The notes below the pieces were generated by a model. It ran no database searches. It was not told the origin of the DNA and saw nothing but the letters and a program-made list of their open reading frames with translations. From contig NW_020194655.1 of NCBI RefSeq assembly GCF_002865645.1, positions 372,001-436,000 of the forward strand: DNA of 64,000 bases. The letters are read 5' to 3'. Of this stretch, positions 1 through 12,721 are shown one piece after another (position 1 is the first letter of the stretch; every line of letters starts with the position of its first letter). Made by a program: the position numbers and the translations under genes. This DNA is from Hyaloscypha bicolor E. Lineage: Eukaryota > Ascomycota > Leotiomycetes > Helotiales > Hyaloscyphaceae.

Positions 1-876
1 AGGTATGAGCAATACTGGCTCCATGTTTAAATTGCTATGATTCAGGTAATAAACGCGGCGTTTTAGCATTGAAATATCACTGGCTATACCCCTGGTCCAG
101 ACCCCCCTATAAAGCGAATCTTCTAGCACTTCGAACAGACATAAAAGGTCATATTATTTGGGCCTGTATATAGTACAGGCCAAATTTCCTTATCTAATCT
201 TTGACTTGGTTAGAAGGCTAAAACTTTTAGGTTAGATCAATAATCTCGCCTTTCTTTCCGATCATATATAGGATTCTTCTTAACAATTATCACTGGATCG
301 CTTGACCCTATTCTCGCGAACCAAAAATCGGCCTCTTCCTCATATAAGGACTCCTCGGACACTTTCGCATCTTATAGTTTTGGTCAGTCTAACTGGTAGA
401 CACTACCGTTGGCTGTAGCAACTGAATAGAACCGGGAAGACTAGCAAAAGAGAGCATATTTATGGTACGTACCCGTCTCGATATATATGTTTTTGTGCAC
501 AATGAACCTAGCCAAGGCAAAGTAGAATGCTGATTCGGATATGTATGATAGGTGAGAGCGTAGAGAACGGCTTGACTCTTACCCCTCGTTAAAGGGACGG
601 ATCTACGACCAATCTTTGCAATACGGAGGAAGGTTATGGGCGTATCTACTATAGGTGTTCTACCGTGCTGCGTCTCCTACTGCAAAGCGGTTGAGCTGGG
701 TTATAGGGTCAAGGACTTGCCGTCGAGATTGATCAAAAAGTAGTCTGATGCACAAGTCCTGCCAACCTCGCAGCCGACACCGGCACTTCCCGATGCGCTC
801 TCGAGAAGTAGTGCCCAGCGGTGCCCAACCACTTATTCGTGAGGTTCTCACCTATTTTCGCTAAAATAGGGGGAAA
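1..876. other. Non-coding left flank
   Basis: No gene is supported here. The only open frame (660-851, minus, 63 codons) is short and has no recognisable motif. Base composition is mixed, with an AT-rich beginning. I see no tRNA or rRNA. The stretch ends at a C-rich inverted-repeat element. Confidence 0.5.
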
Positions 877-1621
877 AACTAAAGACTAAAACGACCCCCC
901 CTCCCACCCCCCTCGGGTGTCGATTAGGGGTGTCGATGGCAGAATCTTTTTTTGGCTTAGCGCTCGGCATTTCCCGAGTTTATTACTAAGCCCCTCCCCC
1001 GCCCCCTTCCCCCCCCTAAAGGCCTTTCCTCCCCTGCCGCGGGTATAAAATAGGAGTATTAATAGATATTAGAGTTTTAATAATGTCTAAATAATTACTT
1101 GTATAAGTTTATATATAAGAGCTCTAGTTTTGGGGTATGGGATAAGTGAGGTAATTATTGCGTACGAGGCAAAAGTTCCAGGTGCTTTATCGCTAAATTT
1201 TCAGGCTCTCTAAAGGTCGATACCCCTAATCGACACCCCCCCCTCCCCCCAAAATAATATTACTAATCGACACCCCTAATTAATACCCCAAATTAATACC
1301 TTGGGAGGTATCGCTTTATATTTTCCCGTTTTATAAGAGGTTAAGAAGAGGTAAGCATTACTCTATACTTATAAGACCCTTATTTTTTTTTAATTAATTG
1401 CGATATGACCAAATTTGTCTGGAAACGACGATGACGACGACGTGCTATTCAGAGAATGCGATGCGCGCACTAGGTGCCAATATACATTGATCCGCATACA
1501 TTGGTGCATACAAAGTAATGTATACGGGCACCTGCCACCGCCAGCTGATTTCGGCTAGTGTGGCCCCCATCGACACCCCTAATCGACACCGGGGGGGGGG
1601 GAGGTCGTTTTAGTCTTTCCC
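877..1621. repeat. TIR element of about 745 bp with C-tract ends
   Basis: The left end (about 881-938) reads AAAGACTAAAACGACC, then a C-rich tract, then GTGTCGATTAGGGGTGTCGAT. The right end (about 1569-1619) is its reverse complement, including the C/G tract. The same GTCGATTAGGGGT core recurs inverted inside the element near 1216-1251 and 1263-1290. There is no coding capacity, so this is a MITE or a deletion derivative of a DNA transposon. Target-site duplication is not clear. A mutated look-alike of the core lies near 60,945-60,965. Confidence 0.6.
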
Positions 1622-2516
1622 ATGAAGTCCGCAAACTTTATCCAGTCACCACAATGTCCCACTCGCAGCATCCCCAGAGATCGTTCCTTAGATGAACAAG
1701 GTCGAACGGCGGCCCTCGTCAGCGGCGCCCGACGGTTCCGGTCCGCCCGTTCGACTACTAGTTCGGCCCCAACTTCTCAGATCACAGCTTCTCAGATGCT
1801 AGCACAGGACTGGCCTGGCAGCTACCAGCCCACCATGGATAGTCGTAACCTTGAGGATACGTCCGAGTACGTTCTTGCCAGACGGCCGTACAATGCTTGA
1901 CAGAATGCTGACACCGGGGAAGGCGGTGGAATATTTCGTGGACAGAGCGGATGAGTTAATTTTCAAGTAAGCGGGCTGTGCTCAAGGGAGAACTCACGGA
2001 GCCTGGCTTCGAAAACTTGTAAGTGCACCGGCTATCATCAAATGTGACGATAAGTGGCTGGGAGGTAGTCAGACACTTGTCTGAGAAGTAAATACTTCAA
2101 CAAAGCACTGGCCAGGTTCTTGCTTACATATCCGTCGTTGTTGCAAAAGCCTCTACTGCCTACTTCTGTGGCCGTCTCTTCCGATAGTGGCTATACCGTC
2201 GCCGCCTAGCTCGTCGGGAATAATGACATATGACTGAGGATCTATGTCGGCGGCGGTGGCGTGTAGGTAGTTGGGATCTATCTCGTACTCGGCATCGATT
2301 TCCACACCGACGTTCGCGTTATCAGTCGGGGTATGGAGTGACCGGCGTGTCCAGGTCATGGTTAATCTGTACCGCCTGCGCCTAAGCGCCTGACCGTGTG
2401 ACTCGGCTTATTCTATAATGAGTCGTTGTTTAAGGTTCGGGTATGAAAATGTATTTATTTCGGCTTCTGCTCTGTGAATCTATAATAAATTCTAGATACC
2501 AAGGGAAAAAGAAGTT
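1622..2516. other. Intergenic stretch downstream of the nonaketide synthase
   Basis: Two short open frames lie here: 1622-1900 plus (92 codons) and 2153-2359 minus (68 codons; its product is acidic and contains a DIDPQSYVIIPDELGG stretch). Neither has a motif I recognise nor a convincing partner exon. They could be fragments of a decayed gene. The last 150 bp are the 3' flank of the PKS gene. Confidence 0.4.
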
Positions 2517-5500
2517 CTATGCCAGCTTCAAAGCGGGATTCATAGAAAACATCGAGAGGAGGGAAATGTAATTATTCAGGAAAGCTTGGGGATGCTGTGA
2601 AGAATACTTGGAGCTCTGCAGCTTGACGGTGATGAGAGGGTCCTTCGTGGGATCGTCCGACATTTCGAGCACCACATCGTAAGGAGTGTGCTCTCGGGAA
2701 GCAATGACTTCGGTAATGACGGCACCACCAACCGTGCCACTCTCGGCCTGGCCTTGCCTATAGTCGAAAACAGCTTGGAATAATGGGGCGCTCGTCGTTT
2801 TCGTCGGCAAACCGAAGCCGAGACGATCGAGGATAACTCCAAGAGGCACTCGAGCATGCTTCATCGCCTCCCTTACATTGTCCTTGGTGGACACCAAATG
2901 CTCACCGAACGTGTTGGAAGCGGTGAACTCGCCGAACCGCAAAGGAAGCAGATTGGCGAAGAAGCCCATGGCCGATACTTCATCCATGGTGGAGCGGTTG
3001 GTGTCAGCAATGCCGATGGTGATGTCCTTGCTGCCCGTCATGCGTGATAACAATACGTGGTAGGCTGCCAGGTAGAACTGCATCGGCGTCGCCTTGTGCT
3101 TTCGACTGCGTTCCTTGATTCGGAAGGCGACCATAGGGTCCAGACGTCCAATTGCTTCGTACTGTTGCCAGGTACGCAGTGCTGACTTTTGTTCTTGCGA
3201 CGGTGCATCCTCACTCATCAAGGGCCGCATGAGGGGCAGCGGTGCCGATATTGATAGCTTGCTGTGCATAGACTCCCAGAACAAGATATCCTCTTCAAGT
3301 CGGCCATCTTGAAGATCCTTCCGCTGTTGTGCAGCAAGATCAGCAAACTGAGTTGTTGGCTGCCTCAATGCCACATCACTGTAAAGTTGCGCTGCTTCGA
3401 CAAAGACGTTCTCCGTCGTCGATCCATCGCCAACGAGTCTGTGGTAGGCGACTACTAGCAGATGCTCGTCCTTGCCCCAGTAGAAATCAACGAGTCTGAG
3501 TGTGTCGCCCACCGCAATATCATATTTTGTCTCATGGAGTTTTTGGTACCCTTCTTCTGCAGCAGCTCGGTCGGCAACCTGCAAAATCTGGACCTTGTTG
3601 TTCGAGCGCTTAAGGACTGTTTGCTCAGGGATTTTGTCGTTATCACCACCCTTCAAGGTGAATGCCGTTTGGAATATCTCATGGCGACGCATCACGGCCT
3701 TCAAAGCCCTCGCAAACTGTTCTAAATCAATACCACCTTTCATGAACATGCCAATGGTGTTGTTAAAGATGGTAGGGTCCTCAACCTCCTGTTGAACCTT
3801 CCAGGAGTACTCCTGAACTAAAGACATTTTCTCGTGCCGCACAGCAATAGGCTCGTCGTCGTTTTCATCCTCGTCTGTCACCGATTCCACTGGACTAGTA
3901 AGGGTAGTTTCTACGGGGGTGTCGTTTGGTGATGTGCTGGACGTAGTATTTTCGGAGCTTTCTGCGGCCTCCTCCCCTTGGCTCACCAATGGAATGGCGC
4001 TCGGTGGCAGTCGTCCGGCGGCGTCGTCGGCAAGATCAGCCACAGATGCGCCGCCCAGCACTTTCAGCAGCGGAAGATCGAGAAGCAGCTGTTTCGAGAA
4101 CCAAGAACCGACAGTGACGGCTCCTAAGGAGTCAACCCCTTGGTCTATCAGAGGGATGGCCGGGTGAACGCTCTCCCCGTCCGGAATTTGCAGTGCGACA
4201 CGCAACTTTTCTGATAGATTATCTGCGTTTTCGTCAGCTTGGTATACTTCAAAGTGTTGGTAGATTTGTGCGCTTACCAATGACAATCTGTCGAACTTGA
4301 CCCAGCGTAGTTGCCTGCTGCAGTTGTTCTTTCACTGAACCCTTGGCCCCAGCTCCGGTTTCCCCAATGTCTCCGCGCTGCTCGGGAATCTTGAAGTTTC
4401 CAACCCGAGTATCGTTGAAGAAAGTGATTCGGTCCTTGAGGGCGGGGTCAAGTGCTGGGATACCCGTGGTCAACTCGACGTCCGCCATTTCGATCACAGT
4501 CTTTTCGTGTTGCTCCCCGTTCTGATACTTCGTGAGCACCTGTCTCCCAGATACAACGGCCTCGGCAAACAATGTATGAAGTTCGTGTTCTTCAACCGAG
4601 TCGAACATAAACCGGATTGCGTTGAAGTCTTCCTCAAGTTCGGCCCTGGTGACGAATCCGACACCGTAAACGGCTCCGATGTCGATAGTTGAACCCTGAA
4701 TTTGTTCATACCCATGATCAGCCGAGTTCTGCGGACGTTGGAACTTACGGCAATATAGCCACATAGTATGAAAGAAAGGACAGTTGAAATTTTAACTTAC
4801 TGCCAATCCATTGGTCAACCGTTGCTGGGCCAAAGCCTGCAGGTAGGCATTTGCAGCACTGTAGTTTGCCTGGCCTGGATTACCCATCACTGCTACAATT
4901 GACGAAAACATGACGAAGAAGTCAAGTGAGTTGCTGCTGGCCGGGTCGGAAAACCTTTCATGGAGGATTTGTGCTCCTCGTACCTTGGGCTCTAAAACCA
5001 TGTTCATCGACTGGAGGTCCATGTTCTTGAGCATAATATCCTGGAGAACTAATGGCCCGAACGCAATGCCGGCCGTGGGCGGCAGCATAAAATCCTTGAG
5101 CTTAGCCAAACCAGCGTCGACCGACTCTTCGTTAGCGACATCCCTAAAGAAAATGTTAGTGTTAGAAAGCAAGAACGAGGTGTCGAAAAGGGATTTTGAC
5201 TTCACCGACGTACATTGGCAATACGGTAATCTTTCCGCCCAAGGCTTCGACGTGAGCTATCCATCTGGGATCAACCCGAGGATTCCTGCTGGTCAGCACA
5301 ACATACTTAGCACCGTGCAAGATCATCCACCGGGCCAGCGAGCGACCCAGGTCTCCGGTAAGGCCGACAAGCAAGTATGTCTTGTCGTCAACAAAGAGCT
5401 TAGCAGAATCAACCGGGCGAATTCTCGCCGACAATCGCTTCTCCGTCTTCCAGTCAATTAGGGTGGGGAGGCCCAGACGCCCATTAATCGAGCTGAAGAG

Positions 5501-8500
5501 CTGGTCCGCGGGTAAGATTTCAACGGCATCTTTGCCGATAGTCCTGCCTGCTGCAGCAGCAACCGATTGTTCGACAATGCGTGCCTCTTGTTGTGAACCT
5601 TTGGACGAAGAAGAGGTATCGCGGACGACATAATCGCAACCATACTTGAAGCAACTAGGAGAAAGCACATTGGCCAAGCGGTGGCCAACCCCGACGGCGG
5701 TCTGGTTTACTGACATGTCAAAGAAAGCCGTGACATTCGTTGGGAGCAGCTGCTTCAGCCGACCATCAGTTTCCTTCCCGTGTAAGCTGACCCAACGAGC
5801 GGAGCTTGGAGAGGAACTCTTCAAGCTCGCCGATGTTGTGGCAAAGTAAACTTGAACATCCCGTCTCTTGGCCTCCTCCAGGAAAGTGCCGATGCAAAAG
5901 CTCGGTGGCTCGAAGACTAGAACCGATGCCATGGTGTCGAAATCTTCAGTTCTGTGGAGAATTGTCTCGCCGATGAGAGTCGCTGCCACTGATGACAAGA
6001 AATCACTGTGGTCCTTATCCGCCATGTTGCTCGGCATGGTAAAGACATACCTTCTTGGGACTTGGACTATGGAGGCATTCTGCTCCGCCAGGCCTATCAC
6101 AGACGCGCCGCCCAGAGTCCTTCCCTGCACAAGGTAGAAGTATCCGAGGTTGCCCACACGTATAGCTTGTGCAAGAGCGTAACGAACACGTATAGTTGTG
6201 TTTTCGACTTTATGAGTGTCACCAAAAGGCGGGAACGTCTCAGCGGCTTCGAGATAGTACAACGATGGCTTCGTTTGTTTCAACGCAATAGGTGTCTTGG
6301 CGGGGTCAAAGTAGCCGAATATAGGGCGACGAGACGAATTCATGCGGTTATTCCTGACTATGTCGTGCTTTAGGCGAGGAATCCAGGCACGACCCTTGCA
6401 CCAGTATACTTCAGGCTCGTCAGTCCACGTCGATGATGCGACGAAGTCATCGTCACTGTCCTCAAGACGAAGTAGTTGCTCGACCAAGAATTTAGTGTCC
6501 AAGTTCTTTGCAGAATCGACATCGATGATGCTCAGACCCCGGTCTGGATGCTCTCGTCTGATGGATCTCAGCATACCAATAGTGCTGGCCTGGTGCGGGT
6601 GATCAATCCAGGCACTTTCTGTGAGCCACAGCATATTCCCAGCAAGGAAAAGGAGAGATTTGACGGCCTCGAACCTGTCCTCTTCTAGATGAGCGAAGAT
6701 CTCCTCGTCGACTTCGGATAAAACAACAAAGGTGGACTTTGGCAGCAGGTCCGCCGAAGCAAGTTCATCAAGGCGAGCGACAGACTGGATAGATCTGTGC
6801 GGCAGAGTAGCAGTCAACTCCTTCATAATGCGTTGTGTCTCTGGGGACTCGCCGCCAACGAGGACCAGCGGTGGGTAGGATGTCTTGAGAGGAGCACATA
6901 GAGGATTATACAGCCCCTCGATCTTGGAATCCGTGGCGTATGTGCTGAAGACCGATGTGGGGAATAGGTTGGCATCCCGATCAAGAGTGCGGCTCTCGAT
7001 GCCCGAGAACCCAACACGCTTCAGAATGGTGTTCCACTGGTCAAATGAGACAAAAGGCTCCAAAGCCCGGCCGTCTTCAACGCCAGCCCACCAGTCGGGG
7101 AACAACCCGAAAATAAAGCCGAGGCGGCTATGCTCGCGGTGAGTGATCTCGAGGATAACCATGTGACCACCTGGCTTAAGTAAAGACCTGGCGTTTGCCA
7201 TAGTCTCCTCAAGCTTAGGTGTAGCATGGAGGACATTGGATGCAATAATCAGATCGTAAGAGTGCTCCTTGAAGCCTTGTTCCGCTGGACTTCGACGTAT
7301 GTCAAGTGGCTCAAATTGCATACGCCCCTCCATGTCGAACTCTGCAAACTTCTCACGAGCCTGCTCGAAAAAACTTGTCGAGATGTCCGTATACGTGTAG
7401 CTGTTGAATCCTAGCTGCGGTGTCGACAGAATGTGCTTTGTAGCTCCGCCAGTACCCGCGCCTACAAGAAGAAATAACATGTCAGCAAATTGTTACAATT
7501 AACGTAGATCCAATTTTTTGTTTTGTTCTTCGCTTACCAATTTCGAGAATATCCATAGATTGGAAACGATGAGCGATCTGGGCTACTAGATCCTGGGCGT
7601 AGTACAAGGCTGGACCAAAACTCAGCTTGTTGGTATAGAACTCGGTCAACAAGCCGTCGTGGTCCATAAGATCGAATGGGCTCTGGCCCTCACGGGCTAT
7701 CGAGAGCAAGTTCTCACCAACCCTTTGGACGAGGCGGACATGCGGGTGGTACAAGTTACTGCCAAGGACTCAGGTCAGGCCAAAAGGTAATTTCAATAAG
7801 TCAGATAAGAATAGAAATGTTATACATACCTCTCATACATTTTCTGGATCCCAGCGTAGCTGTCATTTTCCCAAGACGCGTGGTACCACATGTCGCGGCC
7901 CCCTTGAGCCTCGGTCTGAATGTGCTTGAACCAGTCAATCTGTCTCTTTATGTGGGAGGCAGCGTTTTCGTAAACGGAATCGGTAACCTTGCCGAGGAAG
8001 GACTTGATGTAAAAGTAAACAATGCGCTCAATAATCGGTATGGTCTTCCTATCCTGCTCGGTAGCCCAATGTGCTGGGTTATCCAGCAGCTTGTCCGGCG
8101 TGAGGGGATTCCAAAACCACTTGGCGAAGATCCGATGGTCTGTGGATGCAGTTGGGGGTGAGAAAGGTTTGAATACAATATTCTCAACTTGGAAAAGGGT
8201 CCTCTTCTCCGAATCGAACGCGGCGATGTCGCCGCTTAGAAAGTCGCCTTTATCGTACGTGTTGGTCGTGTTGAAAGCGAGCTCGTCTGCACCAGACTCA
8301 GCAGCCGATAGACAGAGCGAAGGAACCAAAGCGAATTTGTCGATATGAGTGGGGACGTATAGTGAGCGGAGACGCCGATCGCCTGGTGAGGAATAGGCCC
8401 CAATGACGGTCTGGAAAGCGATATCCAAAGGTGCCGGGTGCAGCAGCAGAAGCTGGTTGCGTACTGTGTCCTTCAGTTTGAGGAAAGTAAATGTGCCGGT

Positions 8501-11500
8501 GGCTTTCGCGTCAGCCCTTCTCATAGTTTGCAGATGGCGGAAGTCCTTGCTGTAATCATAGCCCATCAGGTCAAGCTCCTTGTAAAAGGACTTGATATTG
8601 ACCCTGTTCATTTGGGGGTGCTCTGCCTCGGGTGGTGGCAAAACCAGCTTGTTGCCAGGCGACGATGACTTGTCAGCTACCGTGATGATGATCTCTCCCT
8701 TGGCCGAAGTCGAAAGTTCACTCTCCTTGGCCAGACACGAGTCGATGAAAAACTTGAGTATTATGATGCTATCCTCGCCGGGCTCGCCGATGACATTGGC
8801 CGAGAGCTGGAGCTCCACCAAACTGTTTCCATCTTCAAATACGACAGCCTTATCGATGCTCATGTCCAAGATCTCGAGGAGCTGGACTTTGATGCCATGG
8901 TCATCAGCCACACGCATGGCAGCTTCCATTGCCATAATGATGTACCCAGCGGCAGGGAAGACAGTTTGTCCCTGGAGAGCATGGCCATCCAGCCACTCAA
9001 GGTCGCGTGGTCTGACGAAATTGGTCCACTGGAATGTTGATGCGGTGGACGACAGCTTTCCTAGCAAGAGATGAGGATGTTGCCCGCGAAGGTGCTGACG
9101 GGTAGAGCGTGACTCGGTCCAGTAGCTACGAGAATGATCCCAGGGATATGATGGCAGCATCTTCGCTAGGCTCTGAAAAGGTCGCTGAGACGAGACTTGT
9201 TTTACGAAGCCGGCGGCATCGACACTTGGGATACCAAAGCGCTCCCAGAGGAATCCAAGTGCTCGTGCAAAAGCATCCATGTCGTTGCTTCCTCGCTCCA
9301 AGCATCCTGTATACGGAAACTCTGTCCTATTAAGGGCATGTTTGACAGTGGCGAGGCAAGGTCCCTTGAGCGCAGGGTGGCAGCCCACTTCGACGCCAAC
9401 TTGTAGCCCACGACAGGTTACAGCGGTTTTCTGGATGGCCTGGGAGAAAAGGACGGGAGATACAAGGTTATCCTTCCAATAAAGGGCAGTCACATCCTCT
9501 GGAGCCATCTTTTTGTTGCTCTCGTGGACAGACGAATACCAGACAACGCTGGAGGGTGCCGGTTTGGCATCGGCAACGGCACAGCCGCATTCTATCAACA
9601 TCTGAACGTATGGCGCTGCACAGGGAAGCATATGGTGCGAGTGGTAGGCCTTGTCCACCTTCAGAAGTCTTGCGAAAGTGGATTCGTCCTCCAAAACACC
9701 TTGCACGTGCTGAATTACATCCATATCACCAGAGATAGTCACACTATCCGGTGAGTTGCTGGCGGCAACGCAGACTCGCCCTTCGAAGGCCTCGAGTTCG
9801 CAAAGTTCCTTTGCATCGTCGTAAGACATGCCTGCCGCTAACATAGCACCGCCCTGTCCACTTGGTGAAGTTGCATACTCCGCGGAGACGATACCACGGA
9901 GATAAGCTGTCCGGATAGCTTGGGCGGCACTGATGAATCCTGCTGCAAAAGCACAGGCGATTTCGCCGGAACTGTGGCCGACAATCGCACTAAATTGTAT
10001 ACCCGCAGCAGAAAGAAGTCGAATCAGTACAATCTGTACAGCGCAGCACAGTGGCTGCGAGAAGCTAGCATGCCTGACATTAGAGGCCTCACCCTCTAGT
10101 AGCAACTGGTCGTGCAGTGTCCATGACGGTCGGTACTTCTCTGGAAGTGTTCTCAGCGCTTCGTCTAGCTCTTCGATAATAGTTGCCGCGAATGGCATGC
10201 CAACTAGAAGCTCCTTCAGCATGCCTGGCCATTGCGCACCCTGTCCTGTGAAGACGCCCAGTACGCGAGGCTTGCCCTTGATATCGGTGGTGAAGTCAGT
10301 CAAGACGTTACCATCCTCAACGGCAGCCTCTAGGGCAAGTCGGAGGGTCTCCTTCTTGTGTCCGGCAACAGCGCGACGAAATGGCAAAATTGATCGCTCT
10401 TTGAGCAGAGTGCATGCTAGATCCTGCAGGTTGACTTGCTGTGTGTCAATAAATTGAATCATGCTTTCCAGCGTGGATTTCATGGACTTCTGTGATTTCG
10501 CTGAAAGAACAATAGGCAGGCAGGATGTGTCTGTCTCTGCGGTAGTTTCGGTTGAGGTAGTGCTCTGACTTGGGTCCAAGTACTCTTCTACGATCGCATG
10601 CGCGTTGGTTCCACCAAAACCTTTGTGACAAAAATGAGCTAGCTGCGCATTCTATCTGTTATTGCTGGAGAGGGGGGCGTATTGCTCACCGAATGAGTTG
10701 ACACTGACTCTGCGAGGCTGGCCAGGCGCAACCGTCGGCCAAGGGATAGCCTCCGTCGTAATTTCCAGATGCTTATAGAAAGGAGCTACACGAGGGCTCA
10801 GTTTGTTGAATAACAGGTTTGGCGGAACCACACCGTGCTGTACAGCCAAGGAAGCCTTTAGCAGGCCAGCAATACCAGCGGTGCCTTCAGTGTGACCGAC
10901 GACTGTCTTGATGCTTCCAACAAACAGAGGATCATGGCCTGCATTCTTGCCATCCGATCCCTCTTTGTGTCCAAAGAAGGCTGATGCGATGGCATTCGCT
11001 TCTTGTGGGTCTCCAGCTGGTGTACCTGTTCCTACAATGGCGCCACGTTAGGTTGGAATACAGACACCTCAAGATTCTGGGGTTGTTTCCTACCATGGGC
11101 TTCAAAGAACTGGCAGCGTTCCTCAGGGTTGGTAATATCCAGGCCTGCTCTGGCATATGTGGCACGAATAAGGGCCTCTTGGGCGTTGTGGTCAGGCATT
11201 GTGATGCCCGTTGTACGTCCGTCTTGGTTGATTCCGGTCTCCCGGACGACACATTCAATCTTATCGCCGTCTTTCAAAGCTTGGCTCAAAGTTTTGAGGA
11301 CTACAGAACACACTCCCTCCTAGAAGAGCAACTCTATTAGCATTATCCACACCTCGCGGCCAAGAATCAATCGAGAGGTGATAGCATACTCCTCTGGCAT
11401 AGCCATCAGCATCAGCATCCCACATACGGGACCTACCCGTGGGTGACAGCATGTTCAGCTTGCTCTCGAGCACAAAAGTCATAGGTCCCAAGATCAAGTT

Positions 11501-12198
11501 GGCGCCAGCGGCAACGGCCATGTTGCTTTGTCCACTGCGGAGCTGTTGCACGGCAAGATGCACGGCAGCCAAAGATGAGCTGCATGCCGTATCAATTGTC
11601 ATCTGTATCAACGAAATTAGTTTAGCATTTTGAGATCGCTATTCAATTAAAGCTAAGCATGGATCGAAGCACTTACACTCGGGCCATGCCAATCGAAAAA
11701 GTACGAGATGCGATTCGAGGCAATACTCACGGCCACTCCCGTGGCGGAGTAAGTGGGAATACTCTCCAAGTCGCGTGTCGAAATAGTCTCGTAATCATGC
11801 GTCATCATGCCAACATAAACAGCCGTGGATGACCCTTGGAGGTCCTGAATCCGCATTCCCGCGTTCGATACAGCCTCATACACCGTCTCCAGCAGGAGCC
11901 GCTGCTGAGGGTCCATACTCTCAGCCTCTCCAGCCTGGATATTGAAGAAAGGCGCATCAAAGGCATGCAAGTCCTCTTTGAGGAAATATGCGTAGGGTGC
12001 GTTTGTGCGTCCATGGTGAGTGCCGTCGGGGTGGTAGAACGTGTTAACATCGAACCTCTCTTTTGGAATCTTGCTCTGCACATCGTGTGGCTCCTTTAGG
12101 AGGTCCCATAATTTGGAGGGCGTGTTCGCAACCCCTGGGAAGCGGCATCCACTCCCGACAATTACTACTGGCTCGTTTGGGTAGTTTCTCTGGGCCAT
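2517..12198 (-). CDS. lovB: Highly reducing PKS, lovastatin nonaketide synthase type (LovB/MlcA), 10 exons
   Basis: Iterative PKS expected to build the decalin nonaketide (dihydromonacolin L type) with a trans enoyl reductase. Exons, minus strand: 12198-11677, 11602-11390, 11319-11094, 11031-10690, 10620-7830, 7758-7538, 7461-5214, 5143-4801, 4695-4278, 4222-2517; 9,030 nt, 3,009 aa, close to the roughly 3,030 aa of LovB. Domains: KS about 5-430 (DTACSSS, Cys181; [15 protein letters not shown]), AT about 555-870 (GHSSGE near 651), DH about 950-1260 (His near 981), C-methyltransferase ([11 protein letters not shown] near 1438-1447), a reductase-like region without a nucleotide motif (non-functional ER position), KR (GLTGDLG near 2138, Tyr near 2282), ACP (GVDSLG, Ser near 2473), and a terminal condensation domain (HRLVGDG) ending in SMNPALKLA. 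The start is the first ATG; the longer open frame begins with TTG. It shares a 523 bp divergent promoter with the P450 gene. No stops or frameshifts remain after splicing. Confidence 0.95.
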
Positions 12199-12523
12199 GG
12201 CGATGTCAACTGACACTTCGCTGAGCGCTCGTTGTATTACTTCGCTGGCCAATTGGGGAACTGGTGAAGGGTTAACGAATGCTCTGATAATAAGGCTGAA
12301 GCACAGTACCTAGCGGATAAATCTGAGGGGAGGGCTATCTTCAAACAGTCCCACTTTGACGAACGCATGGCATGATCTCATTCCATTTATAACTACGTCC
12401 CTATTTACATGAACATTTCAATGTTGCCAAAGAGTCACCAAGTGTAGTTTCGGTTAATCCACACGTGTATCCACCCGCTTGTCAAAGCAGAAACTAAGCA
12501 TATGGACACTCTGTGTGGGGCTG

Positions 12524-12537
12524 TCGGCCTGATTCGG
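12524..12537 (+). promoter_or_regulatory. MlcR-type binding site, TCGG-N6-TCGG
   Basis: The bases are TCGG CCTGAT TCGG, an exact match to WCGG-N6-TCGG, the motif described for the compactin regulator MlcR. Placement in the lovB/lovA promoter supports a role; binding is inferred. Confidence 0.6.
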
Positions 12538-12564
12538 CGCCCACAACAGAAGGCTATTCAGCCG

Positions 12565-12578
12565 CCGGTATTATTCGG
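12565..12578 (+). promoter_or_regulatory. Near-match MlcR-type site, CCGG-N6-TCGG
   Basis: The bases are CCGG TATTAT TCGG. Only the first position departs from the W of the consensus, and the spacing is exact. It lies 27 bp downstream of the end of the perfect site, so the two may act together. Confidence 0.4.
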
Positions 12579-12721
12579 CGAAAGGTTTGAATGTATTTTT
12601 CATTAGTGTACAGCCTTTGAATTTGTGAAACACAAGCCCACGTATTTCAGGTCCATGTACCATAAGTTGGTTTTGCAACATTGCTTCTTGATTCAGTCAC
12701 ACATTCCATCGATCGGTCGCG

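Larger units (their letters stand above)
12199..12721. promoter_or_regulatory. Divergent promoter between lovB-type and lovA-type genes
   Basis: This 523 bp stretch separates the two start codons and must serve both genes. It holds one perfect and one near-perfect asymmetric CGG site of the kind reported for MlcR. Both lie in the third nearest the P450 gene, about 145-200 bp upstream of its ATG and 325-380 bp upstream of the PKS ATG. Confidence 0.7.

Noticed and set aside
12199..12252. An N-terminal extension of 18 codons on the nonaketide synthase
   Set aside because: The extended frame starts with TTG. The first ATG, at 12198, matches the known start region of LovB (MAQ..YPNEP).
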